Notes: generated by a model not told the origin, from the sequence alone. Shown: positions 19,290 to 33,000, numbered from the stretch's first letter. The stretch: DNA of 64,000 bases from Argyresthia goedartella (GCA_949825045.1 OX463824.1:25218501-25282500); one strand, 5' to 3'. Numbers and translations are program-made.

Positions 19290-21700
19290 ATAGAAAAAAC
19301 ATTTACAAAGGCAAGCTTATCCCTAACAAGAGATTTCTTCCAGCAAACCCAACATGATAAGGATGAATTTCATAGCAGTGACAGGTAGACCCTTGCGCAG
19401 AAATACAAGTAAATAATATAAATAAGTGTTTTTACTAAACTACTACATTTACTAGATATAGAAGAACATAAAAACCGTATATAAAAGTAAGTCTATATTA
19501 TAAATAAACAGTACATATATAAAAGATTTTATTTAAATGCTTTAAAAAGAAGAAAATAAACTTTAAATTGAATAAAATCTAAACTAATTTAAAAATTAAT
19601 TACTTGTAAGTGTAAGTGGCCGGTTCCTTCCCCTTATCGACATTCTGACCCTCGCACGTGCCAAGTTTATTGAGGAGTTCTCTGTGACTGAGTGTAGTGT
19701 GTCTGATGGATGTGAGAACCTACAGTCTTCACAAAATGAAAGGCCCGGTGACAGCGTCCGTGTATCTGACGTAATGAGGTTGAATTGAGTTTGGGCCACC
19801 GGGCCTTTTATTTTGTGAAGCTTGTACCTGTAAATTATAATGCCTGGCTATATATATCAATCATCGATTCCCAGGCATGTACCTATCTGCCTTCTCTGTT
19901 AATTTTAAATAAACTTTATCCGTGTTACTTAAAAAAATATTAAACATAGTTTAACCTAAAAAAAGCGACAAATCCCGGACATTTTTATCTTTAACTAATG
20001 TCCCCGCACGGCCTCTGCCCAAACGCAAGTAAGATTACGTCATACTCCACCACGTTGGCGCACTACGGGTTGGAGAGAGATTGTCACGGCCTAACAGCCA
20101 ACTATTGTGGACTCTGACATAAATGCACATATCTACTAACACCTAATATATACAGAAAGAGGGTACGTATCATTTTTATCAAAAACAATAGACAAGCCAC
20201 TAAATGTGATCAGGTTGTTGGCTTTAAACATCAAAACATAAACGTTTCGACTTGAGTGAGATTCACTAATGTCATGTAGACTGCAAAATATCATGGCAAC
20301 GCACCAAAGAGTATTTATTTAAAACATCACGGGCACGCAAACTTGAGGTGCCAACAAAAAGAAAAAAAGAGCATTTCCGAACTCTGGGATTTATAAGAAA
20401 ACAAAAGTAAAATTTGTCTCTCATGTCTAGTAATAGAGCATTTAATCAAATGGCTATCCATACAAACTTTAAGGACAATTTTTAGACCCTTAAGGGTCCG
20501 AATTCCCAAAAATCAAGTTAGAACTAAAGTTTAACTAATTCATCAGAATATCTGACCGTAATTTTTTACGGATATCTTACGAAAAAATATATTTTAGGAA
20601 CATAAGTTCACATTCCCTAAAAATGTATTAGCTTATTAAAAATCACCCTGTATACATATAATCGATATTCAAAAGTCTTGTGTATACAACTGTTTTATAT
20701 TACTACCTACTACCAACTACTTAAAGAATAAGATACGGACATACTATTAGAACCGTATATAAGGGCGGATCCAGGGGAGGGGGGCTCATGAGGGTAACTA
20801 CTAACGTGACCATACGTCCCGCTTTCAGACTGTCTGCCCCGCTGTCCCCCGAAAAAGCAAAAATGTCCCGCTGTAGCAAATTGATTCATCCACGAACTGT
20901 TGACCATCATCGTCGACGTCTTTGTGGTCTTGGTAGGTCGATGAATGAGAGAAGCAGGCGACTACTAGGCACCTAGCCCGCTCTACGCCGCCGCCGCCGG
21001 CCAGCGCCACCGCTCGTTCAGTTGAAGTGCCGACAGCGCAGCCGCCGCCGCCGCCGCCCGTGATCTCAGGATTTTCATGGTCATCTCAGGATTTCAGGCT
21101 TTGGACTGAGATCTCAGGCTTTTCAGGTTCATCTCAGGATTCCGGCCGGATATAGGAATTTTCAGTATTTTTTGTTTTTTAGATCTGTTTATTAAAATTA
21201 CAAACGATAATCTTCCTTAAAATTTTAATTAAAAAAACCCAGGTGTCTTGAAACAATCAATACATTTTAATTAACTATTTATGTAGTTTATTCTTTAAAA
21301 TTAATACAATTCGTACAAGTAATATAACAATAATCGTTACATATATATGCAAATTAACCTAACTAAATATACAGGATGTTAAGCAGATGAATGTCCAAAC
21401 GGAGTCAGCAGCAAGGAGAGTTCATTTGCTACTTGCCTAGCGCAAATTTTCTGGACTAGGCCCCACAGTTCAAGTATTATTTTTTGTTGATTTTTGAATG
21501 TCCGAAATTAATCGTTTAAACTAAAATACACGACACAAAAGTCAAAATTTTGTGGTTAGATCTGCCCAATTAAGGTAGTGTTTTAATGCTTACTCTCCTA
21601 CTATTCTTGTTAAATTATTATATTGCGTAGATGACCCACAGAAAAATGATTAAGAGTCATCAAAGTCACAATAAAGGTTCACAAATAAAAAACAAATCTT
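19290..21700. other. Anonymous AT-rich DNA without a supported gene
   Basis: Only short frames with no family resemblance. Items seen: a 12-bp inverted pair AAAGGCCCGGTG (19739-19750) and CACCGGGCCTTT (19797-19808); a GCC-repeat-rich patch at about 20985-21060; and alternating CTCAGGATT/TTTCAGG words at 21065-21140. Confidence 0.5.
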
Positions 21701-21707
21701 TACATAG

Positions 21708-22206
21708 CATTTTAATAGTAGTTTATGTGACTGCTACATAATCGTGGGCATTAATACTCGAGAGTGGGTTTATGAAACTCGCCTTCGGCTCGTTTCATAA
21801 TAATATCACTCGAGAGTTTTAATGCCTAATTATGTACAGTAACATACACCAGTTTATCTACACACTTAACATAAGCTCTCTTTGATGTGTTCAGGAACCG
21901 CTTGTTTGACCGGCATTGTGACTCTGCAGTTGTTTAGCTTGTACCAACTTCACGCAGGCGGGCGTCGGCGTTCGAAATTTGAATGTCAGTACTAACTTCA
22001 CAGACAAACTAGGAGCAGCACGCAGGCGGGCGTCGGCGTTCGAAATTTGAATTTCATATATGTAGAAAAATTACACATTATGGTCACAATATGTAATTTT
22101 TCAGATAAGAGATGAGTTTTTACCAAGTAGTTTAACATTATGCTGATCGTAACGTGCGGTTTTTGTACGCAGTAAAGAGGGTTTATGATACGTGTGTAGA
22201 TAAAAA
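21708..22206 (+). repeat. MITE-like repeat Y, copy with hairpin and internal duplication
   Basis: Outer part: CTCGAGAGT palindromic arms surround a hairpin TATGAAAC...GTTTCATA with a CCTTCGG loop region (about 21755-21815). The inner part has the paired TCTACACAC...GTGTGTAGA ends (21857-22203). A segment of about 65 bp containing GGCGGGCGTCGGCGTTCG is present twice (about 21950-22050). It matches copies at 650-1090 and 25795-26245 (opposite strand). Confidence 0.7.
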
Positions 22207-22387
22207 AAAAACAAAAATCGAGACCTCCTAATTCTCTTAAGACATCTCCAATTTGTGCCCTTTCGAATGGTATACTACATACGTTAGTAATATCTTGTTA
22301 ACTTCATAAATTCATTAACTTCGTAGACCCGGGCCCTTTTTGCCCAAACTCGATTTTCATCATCGAATTTGATTTTATTGAAGTTAT

Positions 22388-22434
22388 ACTATTGTGGACA
22401 ATGTGGGTCTACTACCCACATTGTCCACAATAGT
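22388..22434. repeat. Perfect 21-bp inverted repeat with 5-nt loop
   Basis: Arms 22388-22408 and 22414-22434 are exact reverse complements (ACTATTGTGGACAATGTGGG on the left) around CTACT. A third partial copy, ACTATTGTGGAAAATG, follows at about 22438. Confidence 0.8.
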
Positions 22435-22605
22435 AAAACTATTGTGGAAAATGAGGCCATAACCTACTGTTAAAAAAATATTGTTTTACTCGTACACAAT
22501 TGATATGTCTAAAAAGTGGTCTGTGGGGATTATGAAGATATATTTATTATATATATTTTGCTTCAGTTTCGTGTAAAGAATCAACCCTGTGTCGGGCGTC
22601 ACTTT

Positions 22606-22740
22606 ATCAATCGATCAATCAGGCACATACATTGCTTCTGGCCCCACACTAGGATACCCTGTGTCGTGGGAGCCAGAAACAGCGACGTCACACACATATA
22701 CAAACATCCAAGACTTGTTTTTTATTTTAATGACGGGAAA
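22606..22740 (-). repeat. Body of the SINE-like repeat W (partial)
   Basis: The stretch from AGGCACATACATTGCTTCTGG to CATCCAAGAC parallels 33793-33885, where the same body is joined to a tRNA-like region. Here the tRNA-like part is missing. Confidence 0.5.
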
Positions 22741-23493
22741 CTCAGTTCATTCGTATTTTTTACTATTTTGATACTAATTAGGAATTAGGAATTCGATGCT
22801 AACAGAAGAAAAAGAAGAATAAAATAAAATATTTACAATAAACATAAATGGTTTTAATTTTAGAGAAAAGCACTATACACGCTTCGACCATAAGTGCCAT
22901 CCTGGCCTCGTATTAGAGCCGGAGCTCGCCTTTGGCTCGGCCGGCTCATATTTGTCCAGATGGCTTACTTACTGGTCTCCGCACTAATGTACTATAGCAA
23001 TCGTCATTACAAAATAACAACCTGTATAATGATGAAGCGAAAAGAGACTATTTGGTACTTTTCTTTTATTATTCACATCTGCGTAGGTAGGTAATTCAAA
23101 TAGGATAATAGGATAATAGTACTTGCTGCTGCTATAAATGGCCGGTCGGAGCTGCTTCAGTGTTCTGTCTATACTAAGTTGTCATCTGTGAGGTTCTTCA
23201 TAGCAGGTAAAGGTACTACGCTACAAAGTTATCTTGGCCCCCACGAGCTATGTGTTTCCTCTCCCTCGATATCTGATTTATACGTAATAATAAAAAAAAA
23301 CACCAAATTTGAGGTACAACATTTTATGAAAAAGCTGACTGGTGGTTTCTCGTTCCTTTGTTTTCCAATATTTTTAAAAACAAAAATACAGTATTTATCT
23401 ACTCAACGAGCTCTAAATAACAGATAATGATAATATTTTTTTCGCACCCCCTTTAGCTGTATGAGAGCCCCTCTTAAAAACATGTAAATGATT

Positions 23494-24074
23494 TTTAGGG
23501 TTCCGTACCCGAAGGGTTCCAAACGGGACCCTATAACTAAGACTCCGCTGTCCGTCCGTCCGTCCGTCCGTCCGTCTGTCACCAGGCTGTATCTCAAGAA
23601 CCTAGCTAGCTAGAGAGTTGAAATTTTCACAGATTATGTATTTATGTTGCCGCTATAACAACAAATACTAAAAAACAGGTTAAAAGAAATATTTAAGGGG
23701 GCTCCCATACAACAATACCACATACAAACTTATGGATGCACCTGGTTACGTACATGGAGTGTGAAAGTAACCGCACCAATAACTTTGTAAACAATATTTT
23801 GCTGTGTAAAATCCAAACTATTCACTCCACACCATCGCTTCTATTGGACGGTGGTACGGAAACCTTCGTGCGCGATTTAGACTCGCACTTGACCGGTTTT
23901 TTAAAAATTTGTATGGCTTTGGGTCTACAAGGCGATTTTTGAGGACTGTAGCTTCGGCTTAACTGTTTAACGGTTTGGCTGAAAAACCTGTGAGACAGAT
24001 GACGGACGGACGGACGGACACGTGAGTGACAGCAATAGGGCTCCGTTGAGACCCTTCGGGTAGGGAACCATAAG
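23494..24074. repeat. MITE-like repeat X with TIRs of about 40 bp and (GTCC)n tracts
   Basis: The left end TTAGGGTTCCGTACCCGAAG and the reverse complement of the right end TTATGGTTCCCTACCCGAAG align over about 40 bp. A (GTCC)n tract lies inside the left end and a (GGAC)n tract inside the right end. Related pieces occur at 31680-32137 (opposite strand), 48350-48520 and 8565-8620. The 68-residue frame within it is part of the repeat, not a gene. Confidence 0.75.
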
Positions 24075-24249
24075 AATTATCTTAAATTGTTCTTTTAACG
24101 CGAATCAAAATGTCTAAAATTATCTGATACGATCTTAATCAGAAGATAATATCGAACCGCCGATATAGGCCTACCAATTTCTTTACCCCCATATTATTTA
24201 TTACAACCGCTTTCAAATTTAGTGTTGTAGTACATTCTCGGCGTCCAAC

Positions 24250-27200
24250 ATGAAGTATCTGGCTGTTCTTTCGCTGCTGCTGGCATCTGCTTACTCCAGG
24301 GAAACTGCGCTACGAGGTATGTTATGTGTGCTTCAACTGCTATCTCATGATTACCGAGCCGAATTCTAGAGGCTTCAAAAGTAACTAACTATCGAGCTAA
24401 ACGCACAGCTCGAAATCTGCCAGCTCCTATCCGATTGCTCGCCAGGGTGTTGTTAATAGCTTGGCCCCTTTTCGTGCGAAAGGGATTAGTTACGGCTGGT
24501 ATTTCATCGCACATCAAAATACTGATTTGCGCAGCAAAAAAGAATCAGCAAAAACACTTTTTGTGTTTTAAATATTTAATGAGTACTTAAGTTAATGTTT
24601 TAAGTATTTTTTGTTGTTCTTACATGTTGAACCTAACACCAATATAAGGGTTATTTGATGTGCAGATCAGTATTTTTGATGTGCAGTTTAAGGCCCAGTT
24701 CTAGCTGTTGAGGTGAGGGGCGCCGCATTCGCCCGTCGTCTTCTGGCGGGGTAGCGGAACTGGCGGGGTAGCGGGCGGCGCGGAATAGCATCGGGCCGCC
24801 CGGATACTTAAAAAATTAAGTGTTTTTTCGAATTTACTGAAAAACGGAAATAAGCTAATTGATAAAATTTAAGGATTAATACGAAGCTCTAAAAGAGGAA
24901 CATTTAGGTATAAAAATTAAGATAAAAATCAGTAATTTTATATTAAAATTATAGAATCTCCTTTTAAATATAGACTATGTTCAGGATTTTTTACGATCGA
25001 GCCAAATTAATCCAATCGCGTAACGACATAGTATTTTAACTAGATTATCTCTTTGTGAATAACATATAATTTTTTGAGATTTATGGATTACTAGTGTAAC
25101 GTGCTGAGTTCAAAACGTGCTTCTGCCACCTTGTATGAGAAATTGAGAAAAGCCAATATTCCAATAATGATTTTCTGTTTATTATATCTCTGTCATAGAA
25201 TTGATAATTTCATGAAATGGCATTGATTTTGAACTTTTGTTGAACGAAGAAATATTTTAGGGCAAAACACTGCGGTTCCGTAGCTTAGATGAAGACTAAA
25301 GGGAATGCAGCGACATCTATAGATATAACACCCAACAACACCGTAGTAACTGAATAAAAATGCTTTTAAATATACATGTTTTCATTTCCTGACCATTTCA
25401 TGAAATGCTCGGCCAGATCATGAAATGATCAATCCTATTTATGGCCACGACATCTGCATGGCTAGTGGACGAAATCACCTGGCTAAACGTTGGGCGTAAC
25501 TGTGCCTTCGCCATCTCGTTTCGGAAAAAACACGACGCTATGTTTTCTGTTTCTGTTCAAAGTAAAATGGGGACTCCCCCTCGTCAATTCGGATTACTTC
25601 ATCGAGATCCCGCGGGCGCTCGCCGACATCCAGGACGACGGCTGGGTGGAGACTTCTCGCCCTGACTCCTACCTGCCGACCCTGACCATGTACTGCATGG
25701 CGGACGACCTCACCTTCTGTGTGCTCTTTGATGCCGTCGGCGTGGTAGCTGGCTTTCAGATTGCTGTGAGTAAGGCGGCGCATTGGGCCAAAACAGCTTT
25801 TATCTATACACGTATCATAAACCCTCTTTACTGCGTCCAAAAACCACACGTTACGACCAGCATAGTGATAAACTTCTTGGTATAAAATCATTTCTTATCT
25901 GGATATTGATACAATATGAGCATAGGTACCAAAATTTGACAAATTATGACATTAAAATTTCGAAAGCCGACTGCGTGCTACCCCTAGTTTGTCTGTGGAG
26001 TTGGTACTACTGAACAAGCTAAACAACTGCAGGATCAATGCCACAATGCCGGTTGAACATGCGGTTCCTGAACACATCAAAGAGGGCTTATGATATGTGT
26101 GTAGAGAAACTAGTGTATGTAACTGTACATAATTGGGCATTAAAACTCTCGAGTGATATTATTATGAGCCTTCGGCTCGTTTCATATACCCACTCTCGAG
26201 TATTAATGCACTCCATTATGTAGCAGTCACATAAACTACTATTTGTACATCTCACGTCACGCAAAATAATGAGTATTAATGCATTTTCTTTACTCGTTTG
26301 TTAATCATGAGTGCCAGCATGCATTCACTAACATATAAATGTAATTTGATAATATTGTCTCGAAAGAAGTCTCCCGAAATAACCATAAAATCTGTTTGTC
26401 ACAACATTATTTTTACAATTTCTGCGCGTAGTGCATTTTAGTTTACGTACTTTTTATTTGTTTAATCGTTATAAAAAATATATCTTGCTCTGTTAGTCTT
26501 ATGTTTATTTATCGAACAAAAATCCACTACCATATAATTAAGGATCTTACTATGTTAGGACATCAAACATAAGTCTTTTTAGGATTCCGTAACTTAAAAG
26601 GAAAAAAAACCCTCTGTCTGTCCGTCTGCCAAGACCTTTTTTCTCAGGAACGCGTAAAGATACAAAGTTGAAATTAATATCGATTACGTACGAAAAATCA
26701 AACTTATAGGTCAATGCAATAATACCGACATAAATATATCAAATTTTTGATGAAATTGCTTGCTATATTGCTATATATGCTTGGTACTTTTCGTTGACCT
26801 AGAATCTTGAAATTTGGCGTGAAGCAAGGTCACAATAACACAAGTATAGGTTAAAATCCGAAAACTGTAATTTTCTGTCTGCCTGCTTGTCTGTCTGTCC
26901 GTCTCTCAAGAACCTTTTTCCCAGAAACGCGTAGAGGTATTAATTTGAAATTAATATTGCTTACTCAATTCTGTCGTCTCGTGAAGTTTTAAAAAAGCCC
27001 TATAGGATCACGAAACGATACCTTGTATACTGACGACATAAAATTGTATGTTCCTACAGAAAGATACTTACTAATTTGCTTACGTTTGGCACTGCCTGAA
27101 AATTGTGAGGATTTTTACGTTTCTTTATCTGCCACATCATCACAACTGGGTATTTCCCTCCAGCTGTCAACCGCACTCTTCACGGAACTCCCTATCGAGA

Positions 27201-29735
27201 TGACGACAATTGGCTTCTCCAAGTGGAATGCCAGCGACAGCTCTGAGTACTGGGTCACTCAGCAGTACTTCGTGTCTGAAGGTAAGCTTTGCGTTCTATC
27301 TATTTAGGAAATATCTAGTTAACTTAAGGCGGGGCCTTAGGCCAACACAGCCTTTTGTATATCTCAAATTACGCATAATAATGAGTGTTAAAGCAGTTGT
27401 TTCTTTATACTAGGTTGTTGATATGTAATGAACCGTAAATTCCCTACTCATGTGCTAATAGGTAGAGAGTCGAAATTTTCAAAGAACATTGTTGTTGCCG
27501 CTGCAAAAATAAATAATGACCTACACGAGATAACAAATTAAAGATAAAAAATTTGGGGACCCAAACAACAGAGACGTGTTTTAACGCCACTCGTATTATA
27601 CCAAACCATAACATGATTCAAATGTGATCGTGGGTTTCGCGGCTTATCACATGGATGTGTTGGCGAAATTGGTTTGATATCGCAATCTTAGGGTGCTGAG
27701 TTCAAACCCACGTTTGGACGTAATATTATTCTCTTTTTGTTTTTTGTTTAATATAGTTCAGTGGTTAAGTTCTCTTGTATGAACCCTTCATGTGCGTCTC
27801 CGACCCGCAGTAAACCGATATATTTAACATTTGAATTCCGATTCCTCTAAAAGTAAGCTGAAGGTGAAATTATAAGTTCCGCTATCGGGGCGCCCCACCC
27901 TTAACAGAAGGGCGAGAAGCAGTGATGATGTTTTCGATTTCTGAAGTCGTCAAAACGATAGGTAATTAACATACAATGACTGACGAACTACACTCAGCCG
28001 TTGGAAGAACACGAAGAAGATATAAAGTGCTTTATATCTAAATTTATATTATCCTTGTTCCGCCTGAGGAAGGACCGAAAAGGATATTCGGAGCTGACTG
28101 CTAACCTCCAGCATTAGAATGGCAAAAGAAGAATATATTATCTTTGTACCTACTTGATTTATATTTTATAGCAGTTAGTATTTTCTTGCTATTGTTTATA
28201 AGTATTTGCTTCTAAATCCATATCTTCTACCCACAGAAACAGTAGCAGCTGGCATCACGGAGGCAGCTACAGAGACACTCCGGGAAGGCGCCATCTGGGT
28301 CGTCGGCCTCGACGGCAATCTGACGAGGTACGGCGCGACTGGCGAGGATATGGCCAACAGCGATTTCTACACTGAGCAGGCCTGCATTCCATCTATGGGT
28401 AAGAGAAGAACCTAAATAATACTCTGGACCCATACTGTAATAATACCTAGTGTCGACACACACCCTCAAAGATGACACGTTGAGTTCTCATTGTGGCACT
28501 TGTGATGTTACATTGGCGCGTTTAATTGTATGTGACGCATCATAACTTGTGACTGTGTGTCAAGGTCATATTTAGGCACAGGCTGTCTAAGTGTCGATCT
28601 CCTCCCCTCTCAAATCCCCACTCGCATTATTTTGTGGTTACGATGGGTGCCTATATTCCTTTTTTGGAATAGATCCTACGTATCTAGCTTTTATGTTACT
28701 TGTTTTGATCACCCGCCTTTGTTTAGCGGGCTTTCTACCTCATCATCAAACTAACTAGATAGCTACTTGTGGTATTCGGTATTCCCCGAAGTCCAAATGG
28801 TATTCCGACCCAGGTCGAGGGTAGCTCTGATATTCCTTAAATATCTATGGAGTGTGAAAGTTGAGCCAAGATTACTTGATTACCCAAGAGCACTCGCTTT
28901 TGATTTTTCGGCGCTGAATCTACATGTCGTATTCAGGTCTCCACTACTTCCCCGGCGTGTACCCCGAAGCGAGCTGCGACAGGCTGTACCCCTGGTTCAC
29001 GCTGATAAACAATGACACGCTGGTCGGCAGTGGTATATCTGTGATGGGCAAATTCGCGGGCGTGTCGGACGATCAGAGGCTGTGGTTTGAGCAGCCGCCA
29101 GTACTTGCTGTTAAGGTAGGAATTAAGAATTGACAGTTAGATAATAGCTGGCCCATCGCATCGCTCTAAGTGCACTTTCTCTGCGTATTTGTCAAGCGGG
29201 AATCGGGGTGCCAATCTGAAAGCACCTGATACGGGGAAATCCCATAGTAAATCCCGCACGCACGATGCAACCCGCATGACACTTAGCGGCCTACTACTAG
29301 CATTACTAACCTAAATACTGGCATTCTGGAGACGTCAAAACTAAGTTACGAACTTTATAAACATTTGTCTGGTGGCCATGGTTCAATTTTCAAAATCTTT
29401 TTGATATGTTTAGTTATGTCGCCTCTGGAATGGCTTTGAGTTATTTAATATTCAGTTCCGTGATTATCGTTATTATTATTGTTTATAGTTATTTTCGGGA
29501 ACTTACCTTATGCTCAGTAGGGAGCAAATAGCCGAAACGAAATGACGTGACTCCCAATCTCCATGTTTTATTAGATAAGGTAACTGCATTTCATAGATAC
29601 AACCACCACCATTTTGGTTACCAGGTGATTGCGCCCCGCGGTCCCGAGTGCCTGTACGACCTCGCGGGAAGCCCTGGCATCACCACCATGCACATCTTCT
29701 ACAACGACAGACACCCTTGGACTATCTTCTGCTAG
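24250..29735 (+). CDS. Secreted cysteine-containing protein, six-exon gene (paralogue A)
   Basis: Exons 24250-24316, 25563-25765, 27164-27281, 28237-28398, 28937-29115 and 29625-29735 join to 840 nt (279 residues plus stop), all with GT-AG borders. The start MKYLAVLSLLLASAYS is a typical signal peptide, so the product is probably secreted. Features include two Cys in the second exon (MYC, FCVLF), a WVTQQYFVSE segment, GAIWVVGLDGNLTRYG, a Cys before PSMGLHYF, DRLYPWFTLINNDTLVGSG, and a C-terminal CLYDLAG...WTIFC. Exon sizes, phases and motifs match the minus-strand gene whose last exon lies 360 bp away. It stops right after the final Cys, whereas the paralogue has about 47 residues after its equivalent Ile-x-Cys tail. 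AATAAA lies at 29884-29889. I do not recognise the family. Confidence 0.85.
24509..24684. repeat. MITE Z, copy in intron 1 of paralogue A
   Basis: Ends GCACATCAAAATACTGATTT and (reverse sense) GCACATCAAAAATACTGATC, as in the copy at 32917-33154. The interior shares the TTTAAGTATTTTTTGTTGTT region with that copy. Confidence 0.65.
24946..25020 (+). repeat. Fragment related to the putative BEL-1 LTR
   Basis: TTTAAATATAGACTATGTTC and the following GGATTTTT...GCCAAATTAATC match the reverse complement of about 7130-7185. It is a short remnant in intron 1 of paralogue A. Confidence 0.5.
25795..26245 (-). repeat. MITE-like repeat Y, copy in intron 2 of paralogue A
   Basis: Reverse-complement match to 21708-22206. 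It begins TATCTATACACGTATCATAA and ends in the CTCGAGTATTAATGC and GCAGTCACATAAACTACTAT segments, with the same CCTTCGG hairpin near 26165-26185. It starts only about 30 bases after the exon 2 donor. Confidence 0.7.
26570..27030. repeat. Degenerate (GTCC/GTCT)n-associated repeat in intron 2
   Basis: It starts TTTTTAGGATTCCGTAACTTAAAAGG and ends CTATAGGATCACGAAACGAT, with TCTGTCTGTCCGTC tracts near 26612-26630 and 26875-26905 and the phrase AACGCGTAxAGxTA twice (26650 and 26926). It looks like a diverged palindromic MITE related in plan to repeat X. Confidence 0.5.
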
Positions 29736-30094
29736 ACAACGACGTAGAAGTATCTTGAGTGTTGGTAGACCATGACGACACTCCCACAAGACTCGAGGAG
29801 GTGCAACATTTCTTTGATTATCAGAATACAATAAGTGTCCTTATTTGCAGTCTTATTTCTTTTATATCTTAAAAGTACCTATAAATAAATTCATGTCTTG
29901 GACACAAATGGAAGATCAGAAATGCGTTTGAACTTGAACATCGAACAATCTTAAATCAATTTTAGGGGTAAATAGAAACCCTTGAAATAAGAAAAACAAA
30001 CAAGATTATATTTTTAAACGCATTTATTATAAAATTGAGGACTGGATTGATATAGTGTATCCTTCTTATTCAATGTAGTAGAATAAAATGCCTT

Positions 30095-33000
30095 CTATCC
30101 GCTGAACAGCTTCTTAAACGAATCGCTGATCTGACTAGCATATCTGTAACCATTGAGCATCAGCCGATCGAGGACCGGAGCCGGCTTAATGCTGTCTCCG
30201 TTTACACAGCGAATCTTCCAGGGCTCGTTGACGTAGTAGATGTGGAGAGACACCACGCCGTAGGTAGACGCCCAGTCGTAGAGGCAGGGCGGGGCGAGGG
30301 GGATCGTGATCTGTGGGAAGAATGATTGATCATATCATATCATAGGCTCTGGCCTTATTGTCCATTCGCAGAAGACCTGGAAGCTTATATCTCCTACTCC
30401 GCTCTTCGCAGAGCGCGCTTTGCCAAATAGGTACTACTATAGTGTTACCTATATACTTTCTGTGGTAGTAGTAAACAGAATTGTAATTACTGGCGTTTTT
30501 CGTCCCCTATCTTATCTTAGAGCTAATTCACACGAGCAGGTCGTCGGCAGTCTTAAAACGTGTCGGCAGCAGTTGACAGCAGCTGCCGTCGGCTGCTGTC
30601 GATTGCTGCCGACACTTTTTATTGCGCTGCTCGTGTGAAAGAGCTTCATCAAAATATCGCTGATCAGTGCTGTGGTTGTCAGGCGAAACGTTGACCATTA
30701 TTTGTATCAATAAAATACCATTAATAGGATAAGGATTACCTATAATCGGTAAAGACTATTAGATATTCAATCTGTTTTGTATAATTATTAGGGCTTGTTT
30801 CAAGAAGTCCCGATAAGCCCAATTGAACAGATAAATCCTACTTTTTGGATGTAATAGTACATTACTGTCGCGGTCTGTAATGACTGCGTTGCTGGTCGCA
30901 CTGTTGGTGGCCGAAAGCGCAGCACAGCGCAGCTCAAGGCCTACACAGCGCGATCATCAGTGACCAAGCTTATAGGCCGAGAGCGTAGCTAAGCTAAGCT
31001 CGAGGCCTTCATAGTGTGGCCAGCAGTGCAGTCATTGCGGACCAAGACTTGTATAGTACTTCACTCAAATAATGCGAATAATTAAATAAAACCAGCCTAT
31101 TCTAAAATTGAGAGTGAGTTTTTTTTTTGTCACACATAACCAAATTCTGAATAAAGTCTTTTTTCAGTACCTTTTTTAGTGGCAAGAATATCTCCCGCTC
31201 TTTTTTTTTCTCACACATAACCAAATTCTGAATAAAGCCTTTTTGCGCTACCTTTTTTTTACTATTTTAGAAACAAAGCTCGATAATCATGGAATTTGAC
31301 AGGAAATTGCCGGTCGCTAAAACACGACAGTAATAGATTTTCACAGGAAATTTTCGGCACTTTTTCTGGCTCCTCCAAGTAGCGCGGTAATGTCGACTTT
31401 GCTCAAAGAAGGTTGTCAAAATAATGAGCACATTACTAGCTTTGTTTGAGTAAAATTATTTTATACTACACCTGCTCGGAAAGTACCTTGATACTTTATC
31501 AAATTTACGGTAGAAAGTACGTCATTGCATATCGAACAAATATGCGGGGAGAAAACGCATCTCAGCGGGAGAGAAAAGTGTATGAAAATCCATTTATTAC
31601 GTAGTTTTTTTTTAATTTTGGGTAAGACTATGCGCCGGTAACCTAAATATCAAAAGCCAAAAAGTTTTTACAGTGAGTTTTTATCTCCAAGTTCGCAAAA
31701 TGACACTGGCCACTAGCTGTGTGTTGGATGGTGTCAAACAATTTGAAAAACCGGTCAAGTGCGAGTCTAAATCGCGCACGAAGGGTTCCGTACCACCGTT
31801 CAATGGAAGCGATGGCGTGGAGTGAATAGTTTGGATTTTACACAGCAAAATATTGTTTACAAAGTTATTGGTGCGGTTACTTTCACACTCCATGTACGTA
31901 ACCAGGTGCATCCACAATTGATGTAAGGGAGCCCCCTTAAATATTTCTTTTATCCTGTTTTTTAGTATTTGTTGTTATAGCGGCAACAGAAATACATAAT
32001 CTGTGAAAATTTCAACTCTCTAGCTAGCTAGGTTCTTGAGATACAGCCTGGTGACAGACGGACGGACGGACGGACGGACAGCGAAGTCTTAGTAATAGGG
32101 TCCCGTTTGGAACCCTTCGGGTACGGAACCCTAAAAAGAACATGTGAAAATTGCAGACGCCATTGGCGCCATTTTCAAATAGAACTGAAATGTCTTTAAA
32201 AATGACGTTGAGGTTCCTGAAACCATTTTTCCCCAAAGTAAATCGTTAAATTAGTAAAGATTTAGTTTTTTATTTTCATCGTAGGTGTAGTATAAAGCAA
32301 TATGTATCACTCGAGAGAAAGTGCGATTCCCGATCTCGGGTGTTTTAAAGCCCTCGCCTACGGCTCGGGCTTCAAACGACACCCTCGACGGTAATCGGTC
32401 ACTTTCTCCTCTCGGTGAGCAATGTACTATTGTCGGACTTCTTGAAACAGGCTAGTACAGATGTAGTGAATAATCCTTTCCTTTCGTATTTTCTCGGAAA
32501 TGTTCGTTTTTGTCTTACTACTTTGATACATTTGACATTGATAAATAAAGTATGCGATTTATTTGATACCTACACGTAATTTAATAATACAGTAATTCAT
32601 AGACACATCGGCACCATTCGGGTGTTATCGTTGTTCCGAGTTTTGCCGATAGGAAAGGATTATTCACTACATCTGTACTGTATTATTAATTTGAGGATTA
32701 ACCTTGCGGTCCGAAATGAAGAAAATCGGACCACAGTATAAATGTGAAATATCAGACTCTGGTCACAGACCAGAATAATATTACTCTGTCTCTCTCTTAC
32801 TTATTATTACTCTGTGGTAGATCCTCAAATTCAACGACGGCATCTGGCGAGCTGCTTTAATAACTTTGAGCAGCTGTTCGTCAATGTAGCCAACATATAA
32901 AGGGAAATATTAAAATGCACATCAAAAATACTGATTTGCTCAGCAAATATTGGGGCAAAATGCTGCGGTGGCTTAGGTAAAGGGCAAAGGGGGTGAGCGA

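Noticed and set aside
28557..28754. 65-residue frame between exons 4 and 5 of paralogue A
   Set aside because: It lies in an intron with proper donor and acceptor on either side; the paralogue has nothing equivalent.
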